47,892 bases of DNA from an uncultured Kangiellaceae bacterium. Lineage in GTDB: Bacteria; Pseudomonadota; Gammaproteobacteria; Enterobacterales; Kangiellaceae. The notes beneath the pieces were generated by a model. That model worked only from the letters and a program-made list of their open reading frames with translations, was not told the origin of the DNA and did not search any database. Shown in pieces: positions 37,994-46,517 of the stretch. The stretch's first letter is position 1; each line of letters begins with the position of its first letter. The stretch spans positions 1 to 47,892 of the forward strand of contig CAJQOL010000023.1 of the NCBI GenBank assembly GCA_905479925.1, read 5' to 3'. The translations under genes were made by a program, and so were the position numbers.

Positions 37994-38230
37994 ATGAATA
38001 GTCCGAAACAGCAAGTAGACGCTACCGGCTTAAATTGCCCAATGCCTTTATTGAAATTGAAGCAGGCCTTAAATGCTGTCTCGGCTGGTGAAGTGGTGCT
38101 GCTTATTGCTAGCGATCCAGCTTCAAAGCGTGATGTTTTGGCTTTTGCTAACATTACTGAGCAGGCGGTTGAGTTAGAAGAAAAAGATAACCTCTATTAT
38201 TATTTAGTCACTAAAGGAGACCGGCCTTGA
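37994..38230 (+). CDS. TusA-like sulfur carrier protein
   Basis: 78 residues, the SirA/TusA two-layer fold. The persulfide-carrying cysteine is C15 in TGLNCPMPLLKLKQAL, followed by the typical VVLLIASDPASKRDV segment. Members relay sulfur from IscS to MnmA (2-thiouridine) or to molybdenum enzymes; the Pseudomonas homologue next to bepA (PA1006) is linked to molybdenum-dependent nitrate respiration. Both MnmA and MoaCDE occur in this window, so either job is possible. The stop overlaps the start of the next gene (TGATG). Confidence 0.9.
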   Translation: MNSPKQQVDATGLNCPMPLLKLKQALNAVSAGEVVLLIASDPASKRDVLAFANITEQAVELEEKDNLYYYLVTKGDRP

Positions 38231-39297
38231 TGGGACGACTTTTCATGCGTTGGTTTAAGCGTAATTTTTCCAATCCTCAGTCTGTCATATTGGCACTATT
38301 GTTATTGGCAGGTTTTTTGTCGATCTATCTAATGGGCGATATTTTGATGCCTATTTTAGTAGCGATTGTTTTCGCCTATCTTTTGGAGTGGGCAGTGGGG
38401 GCTCTTGAGCGCTATAAAGCACCTAGATTGGTTGCGGTAACAGCGGTTTTTATTACCTTTTGTACAGTAAGTCTGGGAATAATTATTGGTATTGTTCCTC
38501 TAGTTGGACATCAAGTTGAACTGCTGTTTTCTGACTTGCCTAATATGGCCGCCAATATTCAAGCCAAGTTATTAGAGTTACCTGAAAAATACCCAGATTT
38601 AGTGACTAAAGAACAGCTTGAGTTAGTAATACAGCAGTTGGGGGGAGGGTTAACCAACTTTGGTGATATCTTGGTTACTGTTTCACTCGCATCTTTTAAG
38701 AATATAGTAACAATATTGATCTATATGATACTCGTTCCCTTGTTAGTATTCTTCTTTCTGAAAGATAAGGTGGCTATTCTCAAATGGATGTCGCGTTGGG
38801 TACCTAGCGAAAGACAATTGTCTATGCGGGTTTGGAACGAAGTTGACGTTCAAATCGGTAATTATGTTCGCGGGAAAGTGGTTGAAATTTTTATTGTCGG
38901 CGTATCAAGTTATATAGCGTTTGTAATTTTTGGTCTTAATTACGCTGTATTATTAGGAGTTCTTGTCGGTCTATCGGTTTTAGTGCCCTATATTGGAGCT
39001 ACGCTAGTAACCATTCCGGTTGCATTAGTCGGGTTAATTCAATTTGGTACAGGTGATACTTTACTCTATTTGATGTTCACTTATTTCATTATTCAAGCAT
39101 TAGACGGAAATGTATTGGTTCCGTTACTGTTTTCAGAAACTAATAACCTTCATCCGGTAGCAATCATTGCCGCGGTACTCTTTTTTGGAGGAATTTGGGG
39201 GTTCTGGGGAGTATTTTTTGCTATTCCATTGGCAACTCTGGTAGTAGCTGTTATTGAAGCGCTGTCTGACTCAAAGGAGCCAGAACTTAAACTATAA
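38230..39297 (+). CDS. perM: PerM / AI-2E exporter family membrane protein
   Basis: About 355 residues with 7-8 predicted membrane segments. The first pair runs SVILALLLLAGFLSIYLMGDILMPILVAIVFAYLLEW. A soluble central part (about 85-150) precedes a second bundle with LLGVLVGLSVLVPYIGATLVTIPV and GGIWGFWGVFFAIPLATLVVAVI, which is the family signature. Members export autoinducer-2 or act as Na+/H+ antiporters; E. coli PerM is uncharacterised. I start at the ATG overlapping the tusA stop rather than the TTG one codon before. Translationally coupled to the sulfur carrier. Confidence 0.9.
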   Translation: MGRLFMRWFKRNFSNPQSVILALLLLAGFLSIYLMGDILMPILVAIVFAYLLEWAVGALERYKAPRLVAVTAVFITFCTVSLGIIIGIVPLVGHQVELLFSDLPNMAANIQAKLLELPEKYPDLVTKEQLELVIQQLGGGLTNFGDILVTVSLASFKNIVTILIYMILVPLLVFFFLKDKVAILKWMSRWVPSERQLSMRVWNEVDVQIGNYVRGKVVEIFIVGVSSYIAFVIFGLNYAVLLGVLVGLSVLVPYIGATLVTIPVALVGLIQFGTGDTLLYLMFTYFIIQALDGNVLVPLLFSETNNLHPVAIIAAVLFFGGIWGFWGVFFAIPLATLVVAVIEALSDSKEPELKL

Positions 39298-39298
39298 C

Positions 39299-40261
39299 TT
39301 AAGCTTGTTTTAGCGAAAGGTCAACGCCACTTACTTTGAGTGTCCCAAGTTTTTCCAATTTGTAGAGGTTGCCGTCGTCTTGACCTGTTGTTTCTAGGGT
39401 TCTGCTGGCGGCATCAACGCAAGTATCAAGGGAAAAATTCTTTAATTGGCTGGTGGTAGCAATGCCAATTGTTACGCTTACAACACCTAGTACTCGAGAT
39501 GGTTTATTTTCAATATTCAAAGATTCTACCGCCAAGCATAATCGTTCAGCTATTTTCTCAGAACCTGACTTGCCAGTGTCTGGTAAAAGTACAATAAAGT
39601 CGTTTTCAAACATCCTACCGACAAAATCAGTGCTGCGGCTAAGGCTTTTTGAAATACAGCTAGCAACTGACTGCAGGCAAGTTTTAGCGGCTTCGCTTTC
39701 ATAATATTCTTGGTATTCCTTAAAATAGTCCAGTCGAATGATTAGTACACTGGCTGATAACATTTGTCTTGCCATAATTGACCAATGTAATTGTGCTCTA
39801 TCGATAAAATGATTGAAGTTGTATACCTGGGTAAGCGCGTCAAACATCTGCAGCTCCTTAGGTAAGTTCCTTATCTCGTTCAGCTGCTGTTGTGTGTTTA
39901 TGAACCGTTCCATAACCTTGATCTTGGCTTGAAATAAGCGCTCATCTACTGGCTTGATTAGGTAATCATCTGCACCAACATCGTAGCCTTCAAGAAGATC
40001 TTCAATGTCATCCCGTTTACTAATAATAATGATCGGAACCCAGCTTTCTCTCATAGAGTCGCGGATAATTGATACGGTTTCAAAGCCATTTAAACCGGGC
40101 ATTTCTACATCGCAAATAACAAGATCTGCGCCTTTCATTTCCATCATTTGAACGGCTGTTTCGCCATCTTTTGCCAACGTAATACTATGACCAGCATTTT
40201 TTACGTAGCTGGCAAGCTCTTGTTGAATTGTTGGACTATCGTCAATTAATAGAATATTCAT
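39299..40261 (-). CDS. Response regulator with degenerate GGDEF domain
   Basis: 320 residues from the ATG at 40261 (MNILLIDDSP), chosen because AGAGAAG lies 8 bases upstream; the frame extends to 40330 without support. A receiver domain (1-about 120) has acidic pocket D7/D8, phosphoacceptor D51 in VICDVEMPG and K103 in YLIKPVDE, all intact. The second half (about 145-305) aligns with GGDEF, beginning DALTQVYNFNHFIDRA, but the active-site loop reads RMFENDF in place of R-x-GGDEF, so cyclase activity should be lost. It probably works as a phospho-dependent protein or nucleotide sensor. No histidine kinase is adjacent. Convergent with perM. Confidence 0.92.
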   Translation of the reverse strand: MNILLIDDSPTIQQELASYVKNAGHSITLAKDGETAVQMMEMKGADLVICDVEMPGLNGFETVSIIRDSMRESWVPIIIISKRDDIEDLLEGYDVGADDYLIKPVDERLFQAKIKVMERFINTQQQLNEIRNLPKELQMFDALTQVYNFNHFIDRAQLHWSIMARQMLSASVLIIRLDYFKEYQEYYESEAAKTCLQSVASCISKSLSRSTDFVGRMFENDFIVLLPDTGKSGSEKIAERLCLAVESLNIENKPSRVLGVVSVTIGIATTSQLKNFSLDTCVDAASRTLETTGQDDGNLYKLEKLGTLKVSGVDLSLKQA

Positions 40262-40314
40262 TGTCGCACTTCTCTTTGTTTTGTAGCTGCTTACGAGCGT
40301 TAGCTCGGCGCAAA

Positions 40315-40333
40315 AATGTGAATATGTCACATT
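40315..40333. promoter_or_regulatory. Inverted repeat AATGTGA-N5-TCACATT upstream of the response regulator
   Basis: Perfect 7-bp half sites with a 5-base spacer, about 54 bases before the response-regulator start. The half sites match CRP/FNR-type TGTGA/TCACA, but CRP needs a 6-base spacer. It may be a one-base-deleted CRP site or the operator of another regulator. Confidence 0.45.
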
Positions 40334-40564
40334 ATTTAACGACGCAGTTATTTGTTCAAGCAGATATCAACTCAGTTAATTAAATTGTGACTCGCTTAAC
40401 ATATTGCCTGTTAAATCTCGTTATGAGCTATTTGCTTTCTCGCGAGCGGTTGTAACAGGGGTTGCCTTATTGTTTTATTGTTGCATTTGCAGTAATAGTA
40501 TAAATAAAACAATTTTTAGGCAAATAACTACAGAGAATAATGGGGAAAGCTTCGGTGTCGATAT

Positions 40565-40594
40565 AACGTATCGGAAAATAACCTATCGGAAAGT
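40565..40594. repeat. 15-bp tandem duplication
   Basis: AACGTATCGGAAAAT (40565-40579) is followed directly by AACCTATCGGAAAGT (40580-40594), 13 of 15 bases identical. Probably a small slippage duplication in non-coding DNA. Confidence 0.75.
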
Positions 40595-40700
40595 ATCAGC
40601 CAGTTTTAAACTAGCGTAAGCAGTTATATTGTGTTTTTCGCAAAGAGGCTAGCTTTTGTACCGAGGTAGGTTTAACGCTTCTTTGTGTTAGTCCTTATAC

Positions 40701-40728
40701 AAAAAAGCCTGCTAGAGACGCAGGCTTT
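40701..40728 (-). terminator. Terminator after the orphan carrier-protein gene
   Basis: Minus-strand hairpin AAAGCCTGC / GCAGGCTTT (40720-40728 with 40704-40712) with a 7-base loop and a run of six T, 28 bases after the carrier-protein stop. It marks the end of the mutS-fdxA-adenylation-carrier block. Confidence 0.88.
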
Positions 40729-40755
40729 ATTCGGTTTTAGTCCTTAAATTTTGGA

Positions 40756-41010
40756 CTAACCTAATTTACCATCAACTAATTTCGCTAAGTTGTTGATCGT
40801 CGAAAATAACTCAAAATCGAGGTCGTCGTCTTCTAGAACAATATCGAACTCTTCCTCAAGACCGCCTATCAAGCCAATAATTTGAATTGAATCTAAACCA
40901 AGCTCGCTCACTAGCTCCGAGTCATTGCTGATTTCTTCAGGGTTGACACCTACTAGTACTTTCTCAACGATTAGGTCTTTAATTCTATCTTGTGTACTTT
41001 TGTCTGACAT
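40756..41010 (-). CDS. Stand-alone peptidyl/acyl carrier protein
   Basis: 84 residues, acidic four-helix carrier protein. The phosphopantetheine attachment serine is S41 in ELGLDSIQIIGLI. The motif LGLDSI and a following acidic helix II (GGLEEEFDIVLEDDDLDFELF) resemble carriers loaded by stand-alone adenylation enzymes (PltL, RedO, DltC) rather than fatty-acid AcpP, whose sequence is DSLDTVE. It lies 28 bases after the adenylation gene and is evidently its partner. It should carry an aminoacyl thioester; no phosphopantetheinyl transferase is in the window. Confidence 0.9.
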   Translation of the reverse strand: MSDKSTQDRIKDLIVEKVLVGVNPEEISNDSELVSELGLDSIQIIGLIGGLEEEFDIVLEDDDLDFELFSTINNLAKLVDGKLG

Positions 41011-41038
41011 CTTTCTTCTCCATAAAAATAATTTAACT

Positions 41039-42586
41039 TTATACTAAATCTTGCGCTTCTTTTTCTAAGGTTAGGCGGTCTACCTTACCTGAATTGTTCA
41101 ATGGAAATTCGTCCATCTCATAGATGTGCGATGGTAACATATAATGAGGTAAGTAAGCCTTACAGTGTTTAAAAATCTCGGTATGGTCAAGCTTTGTCGT
41201 TTCCGTGCCACCCGTCGGTATAATGAAAGCGACTAGCTCTTCACCCAGTTTGTCTTTTTTATCTCGCTTTACTACCGCGCATTGTTCGACGTCGTCATGC
41301 TTAAGCACACCGCTTTCGATTTCACCTAATTCAACTCGGTAACCCCAGATTTTAACCATTTTGTCGGCTCTGCCTTTGTAAATCCAATTACCCTCTGAGT
41401 CTTGGAAAGTCACATCGCCTGTGCGATAGGCCATTTTTTCCGGCTCGCCAGGAACTTCAGTCCAGTAGGCAGCGCCTTCATTAGGTTTGCCCCAATAACC
41501 ACTCATTAATGTCGGTCCGTAGATACATAGCTCGCCGCTACCTTCTTCATCATCAGGCCCGGAGTCAATAAAGGACATAGTACCCGGTAAAGGTAGTCCT
41601 ATCGGTAAATTGTTATCACCTTCTGGTATATTGCTCGCATCAAAATAGGTACAAACGTTTGTCTCTGTAGGGCCATAGAGGTTGTAGTATTGTACGTCCT
41701 TTGGCAGATAGGCCTTAAATTGTCGACACATTTCAATTGGGAATACTTCACCGGCAAACAGAACAGTCTTAAAACTACTAAAGTCGCGCTTTTGCAGATT
41801 GCCATTCAGTGTTAATAGACTAAGAGCAGATGGCACCGCATAAATCGTAGTGATTTTATGTTGCTCTAAAAAGCCCGAAAGACGTGATGGGAACATCTTA
41901 TATTTTTCAGGGACGATATATAAGCAGCCTCCACTTGATAGTCCGGTAAATAAGTCAAAGGTAGATAGATCAAAGGTAAATGGCGCTATCGACGCAATTC
42001 GATGAGATGGGTCAACGTTAAACTCATTCTTAGCCCAAGCGGGGAAGTATTGTGCTGCTTTATGTGAAACACAAACGCCTTTTGGCACTCCGGTAGACCC
42101 TGATGTATATAAAATATAAGCGATATCCGTAGGCGCTATGTTAACGTCAATTAATTTAGCTGTATCGCTGTTTTGTTGAAGATTGCACCATGTCTCTTCG
42201 CTAGTATTTAGTGTGTTAACGTTTTCAAGGACGACATCAGCATAGGGCTTATCAAAAAGTACCAGTTCGAAGTCTCCATTTTCAATAATTGCATTAACGC
42301 GATTTGCGGGCCAAGAGTTACCAAGAGGAACATAGGTATTTCCCGCTTTAAGGGTGCCTAGCAAAGCAACAATACAATCGATTCCTTTTGGTAGAATAAG
42401 TGCTACCCGTTTGCCAGGTGCATGCTGATTATTTAATAGCCAACTAGCAAATGCGTCAGAACGTTGGTGTAGTTCGGAATAGGTTAACTCAGCTGATTCT
42501 GTCCAAATCGCTGTATTTTCGGGGTGTTTTTTTGCTGCGTCAACTATGTCACCATGAATGGTTGCAAAATTGTTATCAGTTTCCAT
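41039..42586 (-). CDS. Stand-alone amino-acid adenylation enzyme (L-prolyl-carrier ligase type)
   Basis: 515 residues, one NRPS-type adenylation domain with its C-terminal subdomain and nothing fused. P-loop ILYTSGSTGVPKG (core A3), YGPTETNVCTYFD (A5), YRTGD (A7) and NNSGKVDR with the A10 lysine are intact. Reading the ten pocket positions against GrsA gives D-L-F-Y-L-A-L-V-C-K. From memory, proline-activating stand-alone enzymes (PltF, RedM/PigI, AnaC types) have D-L-x-Y-L-A-L-V-C-K. DltA (D-alanine) is the closest alternative architecture. It likely makes an aminoacyl-AMP, most probably prolyl, and loads the carrier encoded next. AAGGA precedes the ATG. It follows fdxA by 77 bases with no terminator. 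Confidence 0.88.
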   Translation of the reverse strand: METDNNFATIHGDIVDAAKKHPENTAIWTESAELTYSELHQRSDAFASWLLNNQHAPGKRVALILPKGIDCIVALLGTLKAGNTYVPLGNSWPANRVNAIIENGDFELVLFDKPYADVVLENVNTLNTSEETWCNLQQNSDTAKLIDVNIAPTDIAYILYTSGSTGVPKGVCVSHKAAQYFPAWAKNEFNVDPSHRIASIAPFTFDLSTFDLFTGLSSGGCLYIVPEKYKMFPSRLSGFLEQHKITTIYAVPSALSLLTLNGNLQKRDFSSFKTVLFAGEVFPIEMCRQFKAYLPKDVQYYNLYGPTETNVCTYFDASNIPEGDNNLPIGLPLPGTMSFIDSGPDDEEGSGELCIYGPTLMSGYWGKPNEGAAYWTEVPGEPEKMAYRTGDVTFQDSEGNWIYKGRADKMVKIWGYRVELGEIESGVLKHDDVEQCAVVKRDKKDKLGEELVAFIIPTGGTETTKLDHTEIFKHCKAYLPHYMLPSHIYEMDEFPLNNSGKVDRLTLEKEAQDLV

Positions 42587-42663
42587 GCTTGAAAGCCCGT
42601 CCTTTTTATTTGATTTTGAGGGAGTCGTTATTAGGATTTGTTAGTTAATTGAGAGGTTAATCG

Positions 42664-42993
42664 TTAACGTTTTAACTGTTCAATTTTATTCTTAACACCA
42701 TCCCATTTTTTTGCATCAGGCAACGGCTCTTTCATTTCGGTGATGTTATTATCATTCCATTCCTGAGCGAGGGTTGCGTTGAGTTCCAGGAATTGCTCTT
42801 GTCCTTCAGGTAGATCGTCCTCTTCAAAAATCGCTTCGGCAGGACACTCTGGCTCACATAGCGCACAATCAATACATTCGTCCGGGTCAATGACGAGGAA
42901 ATTTGGCCCTTCATAAAAACAGTCAACCGGACAAACTTCTACGCAGTCCGTATATTTGCATTGAATACAGTTATCAGTAACAACAAAGGTCAT
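42664..42993 (-). CDS. fdxA: Seven-iron ferredoxin FdxA
   Basis: 109 residues, the usual length of the Azotobacter FdI-type 7Fe ferredoxins. Cysteine sets C9, C12, C17, C21, C25 and C40, C43, C46, C50 with prolines provide one 3Fe-4S and one 4Fe-4S cluster. The C-terminal part ([16 protein letters not shown]) is standard. It is a low-potential electron carrier, and FdxA is normally next to mutS in gammaproteobacteria. Its start overlaps the mutS stop (TAATG), so the two are translationally coupled. Confidence 0.96.
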   Translation of the reverse strand: MTFVVTDNCIQCKYTDCVEVCPVDCFYEGPNFLVIDPDECIDCALCEPECPAEAIFEEDDLPEGQEQFLELNATLAQEWNDNNITEMKEPLPDAKKWDGVKNKIEQLKR

Positions 42994-45599
42994 TAATTTT
43001 CTCCGCCTTGCTTCAAATGAGTTAGTTGATAAATCAAATCAAGGGCTTCTTTCGGGCTTAATTCGTTGGGATCGGTATTTTCCAATATTTTGATTCGCGG
43101 GTCGAGTTTTTCTAGCTCAAAATTCGCACTCTTCGTCGTATCTTGCAGGTTTTTACTCGGATCTGCAGTCTTTTCAGTTCTAGTTTGGTGTTTTTGCTCT
43201 AATGCCGCTTGATAGTTAGATGCCTTAAGGGTAACTACTTGCGGCACGCCAGCAATATTTGCTACATGAATACCGTAACTTTTGCTCGTGGGGCCAGTAT
43301 GGATTTGGTGGTCAAGGACAAGTTTTTCACCATGTTGTATTGCACCAAAGTGGAGGTTAGTTACATTACTGTTCTCAAGGTTCATTTCTGTTAACTCGAA
43401 ATAATGAGTTGCAAATAAGGTGAAGGGCATTAGCGTGCGGCTCAAATGATCTAATGTGGCATAAGCCAATGCTAAGCCGTCGTAAGTACTTGTGCCTCGG
43501 CCGATCTCATCTAACAATACTAAGCTATTAGCACTAGCATTATTGAGGATGTTAGCCGTTTCGCTCATTTCTACCATGAAGGTCGAACGTCCACCTGCTA
43601 GGTCATCTGATGCACCTATGCGAGTATAAATTCCATCTAATATTGGAATAGATGCGGAATCCGCTGGGACGTAACTTCCACAGTGAGCGAGCAGGGCAAT
43701 AATTGCAGTCATACGCATATAAGTGGACTTACCGCCCATATTTGGACCTGTAATGATGACACTTTTTTGTTTTTTGGCAAAATGAATATTGTTGGCGATA
43801 AAGGGTTCATCTTGATAGTGCTCTACGACTGGATGACGGCCATTGTTAATAGTGAAAGAATTACCTGTCTTGATGTTTGGTTTAACATAATTAGATTCAA
43901 TCGCTATAACTGCGAAGCTTTGCAAAACGTCGAGTCTCGCTAATTGTTGAGCAGTTTCAGACATCGACTGTACACTAGGTTGCAGGCCATCTATTAGATC
44001 GGCGTAGAGTTGTTTTTCTAGCGCTAGTGCTTTTGCTTTTGCACTAAGAACGTCATCTTCTAACGCTTTTAGTTCTGGAGTAATAAAACGCTCTGCATTT
44101 TTAAGAGTTTGTCGCCTTGTATAGTGGGGCGGGGCCTTTTCAGATTGAGCCTTTGAAATCTCAATGTAAAAGCCATGTACTCGATTGAAGCCTACCTTTA
44201 AGGTATTTATACCTGTAACTTCGCGTTCACGGATCTCCATTGAGTCGAGCAGTGAACTAGCGTTTTCGGATAGAAATCTGAGTTCGTCTAGTTGCTGGTT
44301 ATAACCTTCTTTAATTACATTTCCATCCCTAATAACAGATGGAGGCATGTCAACTAACGCTGCAGAAAGTAATTCTAAAGTTGGAGTATGTGGATTGATC
44401 TGATTTGCGATTGCTACTAAATTTGATTGCTCAGTTAGTTCTAGAATTGATTTTATGGCTGGCATCGCGTTGAGGCTATCGCGTAGCCCGGTCAAATCTC
44501 TGGGTCTACTGGTTTTTAGCGCTATTCTAGTTAGTATTCTTTGAATATCTCTAATCGGCTTAAGGGCGTTTTGAAGACTATCGAGTTCAACATTTTCTGT
44601 TAATGCCTGCACCGTTAATAGTCGATTATTGATGGCCGCTTCATTAATCAATGGAGCATGTAGCCAGTTCTTCATTAGTCGAGTACCCATTGCTGTCTTG
44701 CAACGGTTAATTACCTTGAATAAGCTTACCTCATCATCCGAAAAGATGTTTTCAGTAATTTCCAAATGCCGACGTGTGAAACTATTGATCTGCAATAGGT
44801 TAGAATGATCAAAGGGTGAAAGTTTCGAAATGTGCTGAAGCGCGCTTTGTTGAGTTAGTTTTGCATAATTAAGAACGCAGCCGGCTGCTGAAATAGCTGT
44901 GGTCATTTTGTCGCAGCCAAACCCGCTTAGATTACTAATATCAAAATGTCTAGTGAGCTGTTGATAGTTTTGACTGAAGTCAAATTGCCAGTCTTCCAAA
45001 AGTTTTACTGTGAAATTTAATTTAGATAACTCTTCACCGAGAGGTTCATGGCTCAAAATTTCGGCGGGTTTAAGTCTCGCTAACTCACCGAATAGGTCAT
45101 TTTTTACCTTAAATTGATTGCAGTTAAAGTGGTTTCCAGCGAGGTCCATCCAAGCAATTCCGTAGGGAGAGCTTTGCTTGGTGTCAAAATAAACCGCCGC
45201 TAGTAAATTCTCGGAATGTTCCTCAAGCAGCGATTCTTCGCTAAGCGTTCCAGGGGTGATAACCCTAACAACTTTCCTTTCTACCGGCCCTTTGCTTGTC
45301 GCGGGGTCGCCGGTTTGCTCGCAAATAGCAACGGAGCGCCCTTGTTTGACTAATCTAGCAAGATAATTATCAACGGCATGAAACGGAACACCAGCCATTG
45401 GAATTGGGTCTCCATTAGCTTTCCCGCGATGGGTCAGTGTAATTCCTAGCCATTCAGCGGCGTTTTTGGCATCATCAAAAAACAGCTCATAGAAATCCCC
45501 CATTCGATAAAACAGTAAAATATCAGGGTGCTCGTTTTTGATACGTAAATACTGGCGCATCATTGGTGTATGGTTAGATAGATCGAGTTCAGCTTTCAC
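42993..45599 (-). CDS. mutS: DNA mismatch repair protein MutS
   Basis: 868 residues. Mismatch-binding domain I carries the Phe-x-Glu motif (FYELFFDDA, in [11 protein letters not shown] near residues 32-42). The connector, lever and clamp domains follow, and the ATPase has Walker [10 protein letters not shown] at 618-626 and Walker [17 protein letters not shown]. It recognises mispaired bases and starts MutL/MutH-directed repair. The C-terminal region after about 800 is the usual linker plus tetramerisation helices ([19 protein letters not shown]). It is the first gene of the fdxA-adenylation-carrier transcript unit. Confidence 0.98.
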   Translation of the reverse strand: MKAELDLSNHTPMMRQYLRIKNEHPDILLFYRMGDFYELFFDDAKNAAEWLGITLTHRGKANGDPIPMAGVPFHAVDNYLARLVKQGRSVAICEQTGDPATSKGPVERKVVRVITPGTLSEESLLEEHSENLLAAVYFDTKQSSPYGIAWMDLAGNHFNCNQFKVKNDLFGELARLKPAEILSHEPLGEELSKLNFTVKLLEDWQFDFSQNYQQLTRHFDISNLSGFGCDKMTTAISAAGCVLNYAKLTQQSALQHISKLSPFDHSNLLQINSFTRRHLEITENIFSDDEVSLFKVINRCKTAMGTRLMKNWLHAPLINEAAINNRLLTVQALTENVELDSLQNALKPIRDIQRILTRIALKTSRPRDLTGLRDSLNAMPAIKSILELTEQSNLVAIANQINPHTPTLELLSAALVDMPPSVIRDGNVIKEGYNQQLDELRFLSENASSLLDSMEIREREVTGINTLKVGFNRVHGFYIEISKAQSEKAPPHYTRRQTLKNAERFITPELKALEDDVLSAKAKALALEKQLYADLIDGLQPSVQSMSETAQQLARLDVLQSFAVIAIESNYVKPNIKTGNSFTINNGRHPVVEHYQDEPFIANNIHFAKKQKSVIITGPNMGGKSTYMRMTAIIALLAHCGSYVPADSASIPILDGIYTRIGASDDLAGGRSTFMVEMSETANILNNASANSLVLLDEIGRGTSTYDGLALAYATLDHLSRTLMPFTLFATHYFELTEMNLENSNVTNLHFGAIQHGEKLVLDHQIHTGPTSKSYGIHVANIAGVPQVVTLKASNYQAALEQKHQTRTEKTADPSKNLQDTTKSANFELEKLDPRIKILENTDPNELSPKEALDLIYQLTHLKQGGEN

Positions 45600-45983
45600 A
45601 AGAATACATTTACAGTTCGTTTGTAATAGCTATTTTACGTGATAATGAGCGCTTTCCCTATAGCTAAATTAATATTCCTATGGGAGTATTTCTGAGAAAC
45701 CAGAGGTAGACTTGGCATTGGACATTGGTTCAACAAGGGCTTAGGGAATCTTTGAGGCTGGGAGCATCAATGATCGCAAACTCTATTGGTCATTGACTGG
45801 TTGAGGAAATCTTATATATAAGCTGTCACTAAGGGCTATGCGAGGTTCAATATTTCCCGCTTCAGACTCGCACCGCTATCATTTGGTTATGAGTGCAGCA
45901 TTTGAAGAGAGTAGCTGTTTTGAATTACTATTTAATTTTAGCAAAGAGTTATCCATAATTTTTAGCAAGAGGGTTTACAAACC
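45600..45983. other. mutS-pncC divergent intergenic region
   Basis: 384 bases between divergent genes; both promoters should be here. A TCAATGA / TCATTGA dyad (45767-45773 with 45790-45796) has a 16-base loop. No frame with a ribosome binding site is present, and no known RNA family is recognised. Confidence 0.45.
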
Positions 45984-46460
45984 ATGAATGAGTTGCTCCT
46001 AGAACTGTCTAAAACCCTTGTTACTAGACAATTAAAGTTAGTAACCGTTGAGTCGTGCACTGGCGGGTGGATTGGAAAAACAGTTACCGATATTGCCGGA
46101 AGTTCCTCTTGGTTTGAAGCTGGATTTATAACCTACACAAATGAGTCGAAGAATCGCTTAGTGAATGTGCCAATGAGTTTGTTTGATGAGTTCGGAGCAG
46201 TATCAATAGAGGTTGCTAACGCCATGGCAAGTGGTGCAAACGCTATTTTTCCGCGGGCTATTGCTGTATCTGTAACAGGGTGCGCAGGACCTGGTGGAGG
46301 TTCTGAGACTAAGCCGGTAGGAACCGTTTGTATTGCGGTATGCCTCCATGGACAAGTAAACAGTCAGCGTTTTCTGTTCAAAGGAAACCGTGAACAGGTG
46401 AGGCGCTCCAGCGTCATTGAAGCGCTCAAAATGGTTATGGATGTGCTCGCTGTCAAATAA
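45984..46460 (+). CDS. pncC: Nicotinamide-nucleotide amidase (CinA C-terminal domain, PncC)
   Basis: 158 residues, the stand-alone CinA-C fold. It hydrolyses nicotinamide mononucleotide to nicotinic acid mononucleotide, recycling the by-product of NAD-dependent DNA ligase. The signatures VESCTGGWIGKTVTDIAGSS (about 21-40), GFITYTNESK and VSVTGCAGPGGGSETKPVGT are clear. The family normally has VTGIAGPGGG; here Ile is Cys. RBS AGAGGG precedes the ATG. In many gammaproteobacteria it sits between mutS and recA; recA is not seen here, the acyltransferase gene lies instead. Confidence 0.94.
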   Translation: MNELLLELSKTLVTRQLKLVTVESCTGGWIGKTVTDIAGSSSWFEAGFITYTNESKNRLVNVPMSLFDEFGAVSIEVANAMASGANAIFPRAIAVSVTGCAGPGGGSETKPVGTVCIAVCLHGQVNSQRFLFKGNREQVRRSSVIEALKMVMDVLAVK

Positions 46461-46517
46461 CGCAGTTCGCGTATACCTATAACTCAGGTGTTTCTGTTGT
46501 TAGCAAACGGTTAGCCG

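Larger units (their letters stand above)
40262..40755. other. Intergenic region between response regulator and acyl carrier gene
   Basis: 494 bases. It holds a dyad upstream of the response regulator (40315-40333), a 15-bp tandem duplication (40565-40594) and the terminator of the carrier-protein gene (40701-40728). A 71-codon plus-strand frame (40404-40619) starts with TTG, lacks a ribosome binding site and resembles nothing known; I do not call it. Confidence 0.5.

Noticed and set aside
40404-40619. 71-codon frame in the gap before the carrier-protein gene
   Set aside because: TTG start, no ribosome binding site, contains a slippage duplication and resembles nothing.
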